Shown here one piece after another: positions 1 to 7,748 of a DNA stretch of 13,162 bases. The DNA lies in assembly GCA_024643945.1 (NCBI GenBank), contig JAHELX010000102.1, positions 1 to 13,162 on the forward strand, in the 5' to 3' direction. The translations under genes were made by a program, and so were the position numbers. The notes below the pieces were generated by a model, which did not search any database, was not told where the DNA came from, and saw only the letters and a program-made list of their open reading frames with translations. The first letter of the stretch is position 1; the number at the start of each line of letters is the position of its first letter. Source of the stretch: Anaerolineales bacterium. Lineage in GTDB: Bacteria; Chloroflexota; Anaerolineae; 4572-78; NAK82.

Positions 1-1111
1 TGTAAATAGGACGGCGCAAGTCCAGGTCACGGATGATGGCCGCCGGACGCAGGTCAAAGTGTTCATTGATAAGTTCGATAATACGTTCGTCGGAGATTTT
101 GCCGGTGCCGAAGGTTTCTATCATCGACGACAGAGGACGCGCCACACCAATGGCATAACTCACCTGCAATTCGAGCCGATCCGCGATGCCGGCTGCAACC
201 AGGTTTTTGGCGATGTAGCGCGCCATGTAAGCGGCCGAACGGTCCACCTTCGTCGGGTCTTTGCCAGAAAAAGCGCCGCCACCGTGGCGGGCCAGGCCAC
301 CGTAAGTGTCTACGATGATCTTGCGGCCAGTAAGGCCAGCGTCGCCCAGCGGCCCCCCAGTTACAAAGCGTCCGGTAGGATTCACGTAGACCTTTGTCTT
401 TTCATCGAGCATACCGTCGGGCACCACGTACTTAACGACACGCTCGTAGACATCAGCCTGAATTTTGCTCTGTTCCACCTCGGGTGCGTGTTGGGTAGAA
501 ACGACGACAGTATCCACCCGCTTGGGCACACCGTACTGATACTCTACCGTCACCTGGCTCTTACCGTCGGGACGCAGATAGGGCAAAGCACCATTCTTGC
601 GAACGTGGGCCAGTTGTTTCGTCAACTTGTGGGCCAGCATAATAGGCATCGGCATTAGTTCAGGGGTTTCGTTGCAGGCAAAGCCAATCATCATTCCCTG
701 ATCGCCGGCACCGATAGCCTCGATATCCTCATCGCTCATCTCACCAGTCTTGGCTTCCAACGCCCTATCGACACCCATCGCGATATCGGCACTTTGCTCT
801 TTGATGGAAACGATTACCCCACACGTCTCCCAGTCAAAGCCGTACTTGGCGCGCGTATAGCCGATGTCGCGTATCGTCTCACGGGCGACTTTAGCGATGT
901 CTACCTGGGCTGATGTGGTAATCTCCCCCATCACTATAATCAGACCGGTGGTAGTCGCACATTCGCAGGCAACACGCGCATCCGCATCTTGGGCGATCAT
1001 GGCATCCAGGACAGCATCGCTGACCTGATCACAGATTTTGTCGGGATGCCCTTCGGTAACAGATTCTGAAGTAAAGAAAAGCTTGGGAGAAATCATAAAG
1101 GTGTTGCTCAT
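1..1111 (-). CDS. metK: S-adenosylmethionine synthetase (methionine adenosyltransferase), 3' end outside window
   Basis: MetK makes SAM from methionine and ATP in the cytoplasm, releasing phosphate and pyrophosphate. I translated this frame by hand because it has no stop inside the window. It gives 370 codons and ends after the residues RRPIY, so roughly the last 15-40 residues of the usual 385-410 are cut off by the window edge. Family signatures are clear: [10 protein letters not shown] near the N-terminus, the ATP-binding GAGDQG hexapeptide in the middle, and the P-loop-like [19 protein letters not shown] further on. The ATG at 1109-1111 is preceded by AAGGAG about 11 nt upstream; the next in-frame Met (residue 6) has no ribosome binding site, so the first is preferred. 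It follows ahcY by 44 nt on the same strand and is the last visible gene of the riboswitch-led SAM-cycle run. Identification is firm from motifs. Confidence 0.97.
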   Translation of the reverse strand, partial: MSNTFMISPKLFFTSESVTEGHPDKICDQVSDAVLDAMIAQDADARVACECATTTGLIIVMGEITTSAQVDIAKVARETIRDIGYTRAKYGFDWETCGVIVSIKEQSADIAMGVDRALEAKTGEMSDEDIEAIGAGDQGMMIGFACNETPELMPMPIMLAHKLTKQLAHVRKNGALPYLRPDGKSQVTVEYQYGVPKRVDTVVVSTQHAPEVEQSKIQADVYERVVKYVVPDGMLDEKTKVYVNPTGRFVTGGPLGDAGLTGRKIIVDTYGGLARHGGGAFSGKDPTKVDRSAAYMARYIAKNLVAAGIADRLELQVSYAIGVARPLSSMIETFGTGKISDERIIELINEHFDLRPAAIIRDLDLRRPIY

Positions 1112-1155
1112 CGGAACCAAATCTCCTTTCGGACTAGACATCTCCTTGCCTCCGC

Positions 1156-2436
<1,281 letters not shown>

Positions 2437-2482
2437 TTAGGTAGGACGAAAAAGCTTGTACGAGGTCATTAATGAAGAAGTG

Positions 2483-2926
2483 CTAAGCTTCCAATAGTTG
2501 CTCAACGATCTTGGCAGCATCATAGACAAACTTAGGGCAAAGCGTTGTAAAGAGTTCCTTCTCTCTCGCGGCATGCAGGCCCTCAGGAGTGTCTATTCCG
2601 CAACCGAGTAATTCCCTACACTTGATACACCCGTTGTTGCACGCCCTGAATTGATTTGCCACTTCTCTAGCCAGCTCGTATAGCTTTTCTTTGGCTTGCT
2701 TATCCTCGGCGGCGATCGGGCCGTATCTGAGCCCGATGACCATCAACGCGCCAGTAACGGCTCCGCACGTTTCACCCATGCGGCCCATTCCCCCACCGAA
2801 AGCTCCAGCTATCCTGAAAGCCGTTTCTCGATCCAGACCTAACGTGGGAGCATAAGCCGAAAGCACAGACTGGGAACAACTGAACCCTTCCTTGAAATGG
2901 GCCACAGCCAGGTCGGCATTGCTCAT
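2483..2926 (-). CDS. C_GCAxxG_C_C family putative redox-active cysteine-rich protein
   Basis: This 147-residue protein has the cysteine arrangement of the C_GCAxxG_C_C family (putative redox-active proteins with an uncertain cofactor and no agreed reaction). The conserved cysteines visible are C17 in FSCSQSV, C54 in GETCGAVTG (the motif that names the family), the cluster C96, C100, C103 and C109 in FRACNNGCIKCRELLGC, and C130 near the end. A glycine-rich GAFGGGMGRMGE segment (41-52) precedes the central motif. No signal peptide or clear membrane helix is present, although the segment at 53-66 is hydrophobic. The ATG is preceded by GGGAGG about 9 nt upstream. It sits between the GNAT gene (85 nt gap) and ahcY (61 nt gap) on the same strand, so it is probably co-transcribed with SAM-cycle genes. 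Any role in sulfur or redox chemistry of that cycle is only an inference from position. Confidence 0.85.
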   Translation of the reverse strand: MSNADLAVAHFKEGFSCSQSVLSAYAPTLGLDRETAFRIAGAFGGGMGRMGETCGAVTGALMVIGLRYGPIAAEDKQAKEKLYELAREVANQFRACNNGCIKCRELLGCGIDTPEGLHAAREKELFTTLCPKFVYDAAKIVEQLLEA

Positions 2927-3011
2927 AATTTGGTTCCTCCCATACAGGGTATTGCGTACTGCGTAACCTCTGTCACTTTTCGCCTGTTAACCACCGATTG
3001 CTACCTCCTCT

Positions 3012-3806
3012 CTACCTCTTCTTGCGTACGGCCACTCCTTCCACAAAGGAACAGTACACCTTGAAGCCGAGCTTCTTGTAGATGTGAATGGCATCGGCGT
3101 TGTTCTGGGCCACGTTAAGCACCACGTCGAGGCCCATAGTTAACAACTCGGCGCAGACGGCACTGGTACTGCGGGTGGCATAGCCTCGCCCTCGATACTC
3201 CGGATAAGTGCACACGTTGCCTACCGCTGCCATTCCTATCGTCGAGGCCACGATGTGAGTGCCGGCTGCGGACACCAGCCGCCCTCGGTGCTGCACACCA
3301 TAAAATACGCCTCGCGCCAGTTGGAAAGGGCTGAAGGCATTGCCCTGCGCGCTTGCGTACAGGTGAGTCAATTCGCTGACATAGCCCGGCCCCAGCCGCT
3401 CCACGCCAAAGCTCGTCGTTGGGTGAAAATCAGCGGCAGAGAGCGTCATACGCAGCATATAGTCCATCTCGCCCGTCAGGTAATGGGTCTGCAGGGCGGG
3501 CAAGTGGGCTTCACGGCAGGTGAACCACACCGTGCCAGGCCGCAACGCGGCCCCCAGAATCATTGTAAGGCCGACTGGCTCCCCCATAAGAAAAAGGGCT
3601 GGCGGATCTAACCCTTCGAAGAGCAGAACCAGCGAGCGCAAGACCCCGGCCAGATCAGCGCCGAACCAATGACATTGCTCAAAAAAGCCGGGTTCCACGT
3701 CGCCGATAGCGTAAGCAGCGTACCAGCGATCTCTTTCCAAGAAGGTAATAATCTCGGCCGGGTCAGCGAGACGACGCACGCGCCAGGTCTCTATCCTATT
3801 CACCAC
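3012..3806 (-). CDS. GNAT family N-acetyltransferase (substrate unknown)
   Basis: This is a 264-residue protein whose C-terminal third is a GNAT acetyl-CoA-binding domain. Motif A reads VGNVCTYPEYRGRGYAT (195-211), with the R/Q-x-x-G-x-A type pyrophosphate loop in RGRGYA. It is followed by a helix and the motif-B-like NNADAIHIYKKLGFKVY (235-251). The N-terminal 130 residues look like a second, degenerate GNAT-like half, as in FR47-type two-domain acetyltransferases; this is a weaker reading. There is no ATG: two consecutive GTG codons (3804-3806 and 3801-3803) follow the adenosine kinase stop by 3 nt, which suggests translational coupling, and either could be used. No substrate can be inferred from sequence. 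Its position within the SAM-cycle run suggests co-expression but does not show a role in it. Confidence 0.85.
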   Translation of the reverse strand: MVNRIETWRVRRLADPAEIITFLERDRWYAAYAIGDVEPGFFEQCHWFGADLAGVLRSLVLLFEGLDPPALFLMGEPVGLTMILGAALRPGTVWFTCREAHLPALQTHYLTGEMDYMLRMTLSAADFHPTTSFGVERLGPGYVSELTHLYASAQGNAFSPFQLARGVFYGVQHRGRLVSAAGTHIVASTIGMAAVGNVCTYPEYRGRGYATRSTSAVCAELLTMGLDVVLNVAQNNADAIHIYKKLGFKVYCSFVEGVAVRKKR

Positions 3807-3809
3807 CGG

Positions 3810-4808
3810 CTATCCGTCGGCTGCCAATGATGTCACCTGTAGTCTCTTCTGGATCAGCAGCGATTCCAAACCCGGCGCATCTCCGAAGGTTTCGCGGTAG
3901 CGCCGGATGAATTGCTCCAGGGAATAGTGATGGCGCTGAGTGCCATGCTCCTCCAGAGCATACGTTGCAGCCAGACTCCCCAACCGTCCCACGATATCCC
4001 AAGAGAAGTCACGGCATATGCCGGTGATAAAGCCGGCTCGATAGGCATCCCCTACCCCCGTTGGATCGGCCACACGGCGCGGCGGCGCGATGGGAATCTC
4101 CCATGTGCCCTCGGCGGTACGAACAGTCGAGCCGTGCTCACCTCGGGTGATGACCACTATTGCCGTAAGTTGCTGAATCTCATCATCGCTGAGACCGGTC
4201 TGCTTCTTGATCATCCCGAACTCATAATCGTTCACGATGAGGACTTTCGCCCCGCTGATGCCTTCTACCAAGTCCACTGGAGTGAGCCGAGGGATTTGTT
4301 GGCTGGGATCATATATGTAGGGGATGCCCAATTCCTGGCACTCGCGGGCGTACTTCACCATAGCGCCCGGGTCATTAGGGGAGATGATAGCGATTTCAAT
4401 CCTCTCGGGGTCATAATCCTTGAAGGAGACACGGCTAGCTTTGGCCATAGCGCCCGTGTAAAAGCTGGCGATCTGATTGTTATCTCGATCCGTGCTGACG
4501 AAAAAGGAAGCGGTAAACTCGTCAGGGAGTTGCAGCACCCCCGAGGTATCCACACCCCGATCACGCAGCCAGGCGACGTATTCTGGCGCGTCCTGGCCCA
4601 CCGTCGCCATTAACAGTGGGTGCTGGCCAAGCAGTGCCAGGTTGTAGGCGATGTTGCCGCCACAGCCTCCCCGCTCGCGTCGCATCGAGTCGACCAAAAA
4701 GCTCACCGACAAAATCTCAATCTGATCGGGCAGGATGTGGTCAGCAAAGCGGCCGGGGAAAGACATGATGTAATCATAGGCCATAGAGCCGGTTACCGCG
4801 ATGGTCAC
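3810..4808 (-). CDS. PfkB-family kinase, probable adenosine kinase (mycobacterial AdoK type)
   Basis: This is a ribokinase-fold enzyme of 332 residues, probably phosphorylating adenosine to AMP. The N-terminal MTIAVTGSMAYDYIMSFPGR and SVSFLVDSM segments, RGGCGGNIAYNLALLG (46-61), IASFYTGAMAKA (113-124), YDPSQQIPRL (166-175) and the anion-hole / catalytic motif ADPTGVGDAYRAGF (247-260, base Asp254) closely resemble what I recall of the Mycobacterium adenosine kinase. That enzyme is of the bacterial PfkB-derived type rather than the eukaryotic type. The start is GTG at 4806-4808 with AGGAGG a few bases upstream; it overlaps the preceding small gene as GTGA. Its stop lies 3 nt before the GNAT gene. 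Location in a run with ahcY supports adenosine as substrate, because AhcY is reversible and needs adenosine removed. Other nucleosides or a sugar remain possible; the general PfkB assignment is certain. Confidence 0.85.
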   Translation of the reverse strand: MTIAVTGSMAYDYIMSFPGRFADHILPDQIEILSVSFLVDSMRRERGGCGGNIAYNLALLGQHPLLMATVGQDAPEYVAWLRDRGVDTSGVLQLPDEFTASFFVSTDRDNNQIASFYTGAMAKASRVSFKDYDPERIEIAIISPNDPGAMVKYARECQELGIPYIYDPSQQIPRLTPVDLVEGISGAKVLIVNDYEFGMIKKQTGLSDDEIQQLTAIVVITRGEHGSTVRTAEGTWEIPIAPPRRVADPTGVGDAYRAGFITGICRDFSWDIVGRLGSLAATYALEEHGTQRHHYSLEQFIRRYRETFGDAPGLESLLIQKRLQVTSLAADG

Positions 4809-4984
4809 CTTTCCTCCTCCTGCGCATCCAAGAAAGCCAGGATTTGTTGGATATCTAAATCGCTTTCAGCCCAGGTTCGCCCGGTGGCGTAGGAGCCATA
4901 AAGATAGGCCAATACGATCTCAGGCTGACTGGCGAGATAGTCGCGTATGATCGGCACGGCTATTTCCAGGGTGAACTCGCTCAT
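4805..4984 (-). CDS. Truncated MNT-type nucleotidyltransferase domain (59-residue remnant)
   Basis: This is a small reading frame between mtnA and the adenosine kinase, 59 residues, translated by hand. It holds the diagnostic nucleotidyltransferase motif AYLYGSYATGRTWAESDLDI (26-45), i.e. G-S-x3-G-x5-S-D-x-D with both metal-binding aspartates (Asp42, Asp44). Intact minimal nucleotidyltransferases (MntA-like) run to about 90-150 residues and carry a third acidic residue on a later strand. Here the protein stops 14 residues after SDLDI with QQILAFLDAQEEER, so the catalytic core is incomplete. The ATG lies 11 nt after the mtnA stop with only a distant AGGAGA; the TGA overlaps the kinase GTG (GTGA). 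It may be a decayed gene kept because its end supplies the kinase ribosome binding site (GGAGGAGG). No partner HEPN-domain gene is visible nearby. Confidence 0.6.
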   Translation of the reverse strand: MSEFTLEIAVPIIRDYLASQPEIVLAYLYGSYATGRTWAESDLDIQQILAFLDAQEEER

Positions 4985-4995
4985 GTAAGACCGCT

Positions 4996-6039
4996 CTATT
5001 CTCCTAATACCATTTTTCGCAGGCTCAGATCAAACGGCGGATAAGCGATGCCGTTCTCGGTGACGATCCCTGTGACGTATTTGGCCGGCGTCACGTCGAA
5101 AGCAGGGTTGCCGACCTTGATCCCGACAGGAGCGATAGGCATGCCATTAAGTGTGAGGCCGACCACTTCCTCCGGGTCGCGTTCCTCGATGGGGATGTCA
5201 TCCCCGGTAAGGCAATTCAGGTCAATGGTCGAGGTCGGCACCACCGGATAGAAAGGAATCCCGTTCTCTTTGGCGACAACGGCTAACTTATAAGTGCCGA
5301 TCTTGTTAGCCACGTCCCCATTGGCGGCAGTGCGGTCGGAGCCAACCAGACAGATATCCACCTGGCCGGTACGCATATAATGGCCGGCAGCGTTATCAGC
5401 AATGAGAGTAAAATCTATACCTAATTGTTGCAACTCCCAGGCGGTCAGTCGGGCACCTTGCAGGCGCGGGCGAGTCTCGTCCACAAAGACATGTATCTTT
5501 TTCCCCTGCTCGTGGGCCATACGGACAACCCCCAGCGCGGTGCCGTAGTCCACGGCTGCCAACGCGCCCGTGTTGCAATGATGCAGGATGCTATCACCAT
5601 CTTTGATCAATGCAACACCGTGAGCAGCCATACGCTGGTTAATTTGCACGTCTTCGTCGGCCAGGGCCTGGGCATCGGCCAGAATCGCGTCACGGACGTC
5701 GCCCACAGAAGCCAGATTCTCGTTGCTGGCCACGCGCAACATGCGGTCCAGCGCCCAGAAGAGATTCACGGCCGTGGGGCGGGCCTGGCGTAGCACATCG
5801 GCCGCCGCTTCCAGGTCACGCAGCAGCGCCACGCGGTCGGTGGCACTGCTCTGGCGGGCAGCCAGCGCCATGCCAAAAGCAGCCGCAGCACCGATGGCCG
5901 GCGCGCCCCGGATGTACATGTCTTTGATGGCCCGCGCCACATCGCGATAATCGGTGAATTCGACGACTTCAAAGACAGCCGGCAGGAGCCGCTGATCAAT
6001 CATTTTGACGACCCCGTTGTCCCATGCAACTGTCCGCAT
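4996..6039 (-). CDS. mtnA: S-methyl-5-thioribose-1-phosphate isomerase
   Basis: MtnA converts the aldose 5-methylthioribose-1-phosphate to methylthioribulose-1-phosphate, an early step in recovering methionine or carbon from methylthioadenosine. The 347-residue protein is full length for the aIF2B/MtnA family. Visible motifs are [20 protein letters not shown] (41-60), HHCNTGALA (153-161) with the catalytic Cys155, [19 protein letters not shown] (185-203), and [18 protein letters not shown] (233-250) with the catalytic Asp235. VPTSTID and [11 protein letters not shown] follow. The distinction from the aIF2B subunits and ribose-1,5-bisphosphate isomerase rests on the HCNTGA and ETRP motifs. The ATG is preceded by a strong GGAGGGAGG (6043-6051), which lies directly after the riboswitch terminator, so mtnA is the first regulated gene. 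No mtnP, mtnK or mtnB is visible in the window. Confidence 0.96.
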   Translation of the reverse strand: MRTVAWDNGVVKMIDQRLLPAVFEVVEFTDYRDVARAIKDMYIRGAPAIGAAAAFGMALAARQSSATDRVALLRDLEAAADVLRQARPTAVNLFWALDRMLRVASNENLASVGDVRDAILADAQALADEDVQINQRMAAHGVALIKDGDSILHHCNTGALAAVDYGTALGVVRMAHEQGKKIHVFVDETRPRLQGARLTAWELQQLGIDFTLIADNAAGHYMRTGQVDICLVGSDRTAANGDVANKIGTYKLAVVAKENGIPFYPVVPTSTIDLNCLTGDDIPIEERDPEEVVGLTLNGMPIAPVGIKVGNPAFDVTPAKYVTGIVTENGIAYPPFDLSLRKMVLGE

Positions 6040-6042
6040 CAG

Positions 6043-6051
6043 CCTCCCTCC
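6043..6051 (-). promoter_or_regulatory. Ribosome binding site of mtnA
   Basis: GGAGGGAGG on the minus strand lies 3 nt upstream of the mtnA ATG at its 3' end; the upstream GGAGG half is about 7 nt away. It sits only 6 nt beyond the terminator U-run, so transcripts that read through the riboswitch carry a strong initiation site at once. Confidence 0.75.
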
Positions 6052-6057
6052 ACAGAC

Positions 6058-6090
6058 AAAAAAGCTCCCCGATGAGAGCCAACGGAGAGC
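6058..6090 (-). terminator. Intrinsic terminator of the SAM riboswitch expression platform
   Basis: On the minus strand GCTCTCC (6090-6084) pairs with GGGGAGC (6070-6064), 7 bp with one G-U, around a 13-nt loop, and is followed at once by a run of six U (6063-6058). The loop contains CTCTCATC (6078-6071), which is perfectly complementary to GATGAGAG (6102-6095), the 3' strand of riboswitch helix P1. The antiterminator (GATGAGAG with CTCTCATC) encloses GCTCTCC in its own loop, so the two folds should exclude each other. With SAM bound, P1 forms, the antiterminator cannot, and transcription stops before mtnA. Confidence 0.88.
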
Positions 6091-6094
6091 GCGT

Positions 6095-6207
6095 CTCTCA
6101 TCTTTCAGGCCACGCAGCCTGCCGGAATTGGCACCTGGCCAGCACTTGGTCGCTAGCTGGTTGCCGGGGCTTCACCGGGCCGGTCCCTCCACCCCTCTGG
6201 ATGAGTG
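6095..6207 (-). promoter_or_regulatory. SAM-I (S-box) riboswitch aptamer
   Basis: Read on the minus strand, this leader has the S-box consensus in order. P1 5' strand CTCATC (6205-6200) pairs with GATGAG (6102-6097). CAGAGGGGTGGAGGGAC is followed by CGGCCC, GTGAAGCC and CCGGCAACC (the P2 kink-turn and pseudoknot region). P3 is closed by CCAGC and GCTGG, then comes the J3/4 signature GGTGCCAATTCC, P4 CAGGC/GCCTG with a 6-nt loop, and GAAAGATGAGAG closing P1. This is the known SAM-binding RNA that lowers expression when SAM is plentiful. It lies between a good promoter and mtnA, with a terminator and antiterminator attached. The exact ends are set by P1 and may be a few bases off. Confidence 0.95.
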
Positions 6208-6221
6208 TCCAGTTTATTCAA

Positions 6222-6250
6222 ATTATAATACCCGCGTGCACTGGGTACAA
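6222..6250 (-). promoter_or_regulatory. Sigma70-type promoter for the SAM-riboswitch transcript
   Basis: On the minus strand there is TTGTAC (6250-6245) as a -35 box and a perfect TATAAT (6227-6222) as the -10 box, separated by 17 bp. Transcription would begin around 6215, about 10 nt before the first strand of riboswitch P1, which is where an S-box leader promoter should lie. Confidence 0.8.
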
Positions 6251-6306
6251 CGGGCAGATACTAGCATAAGCAACGGGATTTGTCAAAATCACCAGCAGTG
6301 GCTACA

Positions 6307-6747
6307 TCATCCGCCAGCCTTCATTTCATGCATATGCTGGTCCCATCCCTCCAGCATACGCCGGGCTTGGGACGGAAGAGACTCGAGCCAGTCTCGGGTG
6401 GCCTGATCGGTCTGCTCAGCCGGCACATGCACATCGTACCAAGCCGCCAGGCCGGCCAGGTCACGCCGCACGGCAAGCAATTGTTCACGCAGGGAGCGCG
6501 TAGCCAACACACCTCGAATCTTGGCCATGCCCTGGCGGTCGAGTTCATACGTGCCCGGCGCGAGTCCCTGCCGACGCAAATGACCCGCCAGGGAGGCCAG
6601 GGATTCTTGCAAGCCATCCATAAGCAAACCTAGCGATTCTTTCACATAGGGATCGTCAGTTTGTTTTTCGAGCGCCCGACACAACTCCAGGCAGTTCAGG
6701 TATGCTTGCAAGAGAGTCTGCAATGCCTCGACCCGGGATTCAGCCAT
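6307..6747 (-). CDS. Conserved-looking small helical protein of unknown function
   Basis: This 146-residue protein is one I do not recognise. The sequence is almost entirely amphipathic helix in character, with repeated leucines and charged residues (for example LLQAYLNCLELCRALEKQ, ESLGLLMDGLQESLASLAGHL, SLREQLLAVRRDLAGLAAW) and one turn at LAPGTYEL. It would suit a four-helix bundle, perhaps ferritin-like, but no metal-binding ExxH set is evident. There is no signal peptide or membrane helix. The start chosen is ATG (6745-6747), about 8 nt after GAGGT; a TTG one codon earlier (6750) is possible. It begins 6 nt after the LmbE stop on the same strand and is therefore probably its operon partner. 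It ends about 57 nt before the -35 box of the SAM-riboswitch promoter, with no obvious terminator between. Confidence 0.72.
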   Translation of the reverse strand: MAESRVEALQTLLQAYLNCLELCRALEKQTDDPYVKESLGLLMDGLQESLASLAGHLRRQGLAPGTYELDRQGMAKIRGVLATRSLREQLLAVRRDLAGLAAWYDVHVPAEQTDQATRDWLESLPSQARRMLEGWDQHMHEMKAGG

Positions 6748-6753
6748 CAACCA

Positions 6754-7572
6754 CTACCTCAACCCGGCAAAAAGGTCTGTCTCTACGCCACGCGGTGGGC
6801 TCACAGTGGAGCGGGCCAATATGAAGTGTTCGTAGCGGAACCATCGTTCATGCATGACCTCGTCGGGCGTGTCGCTGAAGCGATTATGGCGGCCTACCTG
6901 CGTCGCGTGACACTGAATGCCACGCAACTTGGCCTCCACATAGTCGCTTACGTCAATCACGGTGGTGATCTCATCCTCACGCCGCGCCGCGAAGTAGAAG
7001 GGGACACCATCCATCATCACCGCTGCCGGTTTACCCTCTTCATCCGCCATGGCTGCTACCTGCGCCTCGGGCAGCGTGCGGAAATATACTTTGCTCACCC
7101 GATGGGGGTTGCAGGTGTCCTCGAGCTGCTCAGGAAAACAACCCGGGTCGCCGGCCAGTTCAGCGGCGATGGTCGTCCAGCGATGGACGGCGATGTGATC
7201 GTAGTGACCATAGATGCCATCCGGCCCAAAGGTCATGAGCACCTGCGGCCTGAGCTCGCGGATGATGCGTGTCAACCGCCCTACTGCCTGGCCCTGGTTG
7301 ACAATGGGGAGTTGTCCGTCCTGGTATTCAAGAAAACGCGGGGGATGAATGCCGTAAATCTGACACGCGCAGCGTAACTCCTGCTCGCGCACATACGGCA
7401 GGTTGGCGGGGGTGGCCAGATCGGGCTCGGCGATCTCACCCGCTTCACCTCGGGTAGCTGTGACCAGGTACACATTGCAGCCTTCGGCGGCGTACTTAGT
7501 CAGCGTGCCGCCGGTACCAAACGCTTCATCATCAGGATGGGCGAAAACAGCCATTAACGTCAATCTGCTCAC
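6754..7572 (-). CDS. LmbE/PIG-L family zinc-dependent deacetylase
   Basis: This is a hydrolase of the PIG-L/LmbE fold, whose members remove N-acetyl groups from GlcNAc-containing molecules (mycothiol or bacillithiol precursors, GPI anchors, antibiotics). The zinc motif AHPDDE occurs at 11-16, followed by GTGGTL, TATRGEAGE, and the second metal/catalytic motif PDGIYGHYDHIAVH (about 117-130, with His123, Asp125 and His126). The GHxDH pattern resembles the MshB/Mca branch, but the substrate is not decidable from sequence. The frame opens at an ATG at 7606-7608, but that lies only about 7 nt past the expected transcription start of the promoter at 7622-7650. GTG at 7570-7572, with AGGTGA about 8 nt upstream, gives the typical short N-terminus and is preferred (272 residues). 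The downstream neighbour is the small helical protein. Confidence 0.9.
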   Translation of the reverse strand: MSRLTLMAVFAHPDDEAFGTGGTLTKYAAEGCNVYLVTATRGEAGEIAEPDLATPANLPYVREQELRCACQIYGIHPPRFLEYQDGQLPIVNQGQAVGRLTRIIRELRPQVLMTFGPDGIYGHYDHIAVHRWTTIAAELAGDPGCFPEQLEDTCNPHRVSKVYFRTLPEAQVAAMADEEGKPAAVMMDGVPFYFAARREDEITTVIDVSDYVEAKLRGIQCHATQVGRHNRFSDTPDEVMHERWFRYEHFILARSTVSPPRGVETDLFAGLR

Positions 7573-7621
7573 TACTATATCACCTGCTCTGTAGCTCTTA
7601 CGTCTCATTTAAGGCCAACTC

Positions 7622-7650
7622 ATTATACCAACCCGCTCAGTCTACGTCAA
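7622..7650 (-). promoter_or_regulatory. Promoter for the LmbE unit
   Basis: On the minus strand there is TTGACG (7650-7645), a five-of-six -35 box, and a perfect TATAAT (7627-7622), with 17 bp between. It predicts a start near 7615 and so argues for the downstream GTG start of the LmbE gene. It is arranged back to back with the hisA promoter; the two -35 boxes are 26 bp apart. Confidence 0.78.
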
Positions 7651-7676
7651 TCAATGCACCCCCAAAGAAAAACAGG

Positions 7677-7705
7677 TTGTAGCCCACCGAATTTTGAAGT
7701 ATAAT
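7677..7705 (+). promoter_or_regulatory. Promoter for the hisA gene cluster
   Basis: TTGTAG (7677-7682) and a perfect TATAAT (7700-7705) are 17 bp apart. The expected start near 7712 leaves a leader of roughly 37 nt before the hisA ATG. No T-box, leader peptide rich in His codons or attenuator hairpin is visible in that leader. Confidence 0.72.
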
Positions 7706-7748
7706 CAACGTACTTTCAAGTCCTGATACGTTATGTACCCTTCTAACA

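Noticed and set aside
59..658. 199-residue plus-strand open frame opposite metK
   Set aside because: It is antisense to a clear MetK frame, lacks a ribosome binding site and known motifs, and mirrors metK codon structure.
3912..4613. 233-residue plus-strand frame opposite the adenosine kinase
   Set aside because: It lies wholly antisense to a motif-rich PfkB gene and shows no family features.
6661..7377. 238-residue plus-strand frame opposite the LmbE gene
   Set aside because: The minus-strand LmbE motifs (AHPDDE, GHYDH) are decisive; the plus frame is a mirror with no start signal.
7706..7748. T-box or His-attenuator in the hisA leader
   Set aside because: No AGGGTGG-type T-box sequence, no run of His codons and no terminator hairpin in the short leader.
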